Source: Bradyrhizobium sp. CCBAU 51627 (GTDB lineage: Bacteria; Pseudomonadota; Alphaproteobacteria; Rhizobiales; Xanthobacteraceae). Taken from it: DNA of 64,000 nt. The DNA lies in NCBI RefSeq assembly GCF_028128765.1, contig NZ_LBJG01000024.1, positions 930,001-994,000 of the forward strand, in the 5' to 3' direction. Position numbers and translations under genes: made by a program. The notes below the pieces were generated by a model. That model saw nothing but the letters and a program-made list of their open reading frames with translations. It ran no database searches and was not told the origin of the DNA. Positions 63,990 through 64,000 of this stretch are shown one piece after another (position 1 is the stretch's first letter; each line of letters starts with the position of its first letter).

Positions 63990-64000
63990 AGGTACGATTG

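Overview
The window reads as the chromosome of a Bradyrhizobium-like alphaproteobacterium (Rhizobiales). GC content is high. Two branched-chain-amino-acid-type (Liv) ABC operons, many TetR/LacI/GntR/HxlR-type control sites, IS630 and IS256 elements, and small conserved proteins of a kind I associate with Bradyrhizobium all fit. This is inference from gene content and codon style; no rRNA or species marker is present.

Layout. 1-4.4 kb: an RND efflux operon on the minus strand (pump cut by the window edge, plus its adaptor), with a divergent TetR regulator and a Bcr/CflA-type MFS pump; large palindromes lie between them. 4.5-5.9 kb: an Old Yellow Enzyme with its own promoter/operator. 6.1-9.6 kb: livG-livF-livH-livM without a binding protein. 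9.6-13.6 kb: an orphan PAS histidine kinase, an alpha/beta hydrolase and small ORFs. 13.6-16.5 kb: two intact insertion sequences whose ends and target duplications can be read. 17.2-21.5 kb: a beta-oxidation-like cluster, partly decayed (acyl-CoA ligase and 3-hydroxyacyl-CoA dehydrogenase intact; enoyl-CoA hydratase?, MaoC and FadB pieces broken). 21.6-27.1 kb: a chemoreceptor and a PAS-GGDEF-EAL protein. 27.4-33.7 kb: a broken NmrA gene, a stray acpS, and a LacI-controlled oxidation cluster (FAD oxidoreductase, GMC oxidoreductase, aldehyde dehydrogenase, thioesterase). 34-37 kb: conserved hypotheticals, an AlbA_2 ATP-binding protein and a MOSC pseudogene. 37.3-39 kb: a secreted tannase/feruloyl-esterase-type enzyme. 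39.5-49.2 kb: a catabolic locus built on a second Liv transporter with a fused LivG-LivF ATPase, two SDRs, a class-C-beta-lactamase-like esterase, a carboxymuconolactone-decarboxylase-like protein, a 3-hydroxyisobutyrate-dehydrogenase-like enzyme and a GntR regulator.

49.8-59.6 kb is a mobile-element backbone: a frameshifted tyrosine recombinase, a decayed OLD/AAA nuclease, an operon of GIY-YIG nuclease - soluble FtsH-like AAA/M41 protease - DEDD exonuclease, a divergent Xre regulator over an array of 18-bp-phased operators, and a TraK/TraL-like operon that ends in a second tyrosine recombinase. It stops at a 3' tRNA-Pro(CGG) piece (to 59619), which I read as the right attachment site. The matching full tRNA was not found in the window, so the island probably extends left beyond base 1. 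The best candidate for an undescribed system is the GIY-YIG / AAA-M41 / exonuclease operon with its Xre switch.

59.6-64 kb looks like ordinary chromosome: small hypothetical proteins, an N-carbamoyl-D-amino-acid hydrolase-like enzyme, and a TetR-MFS pair sharing one operator motif.
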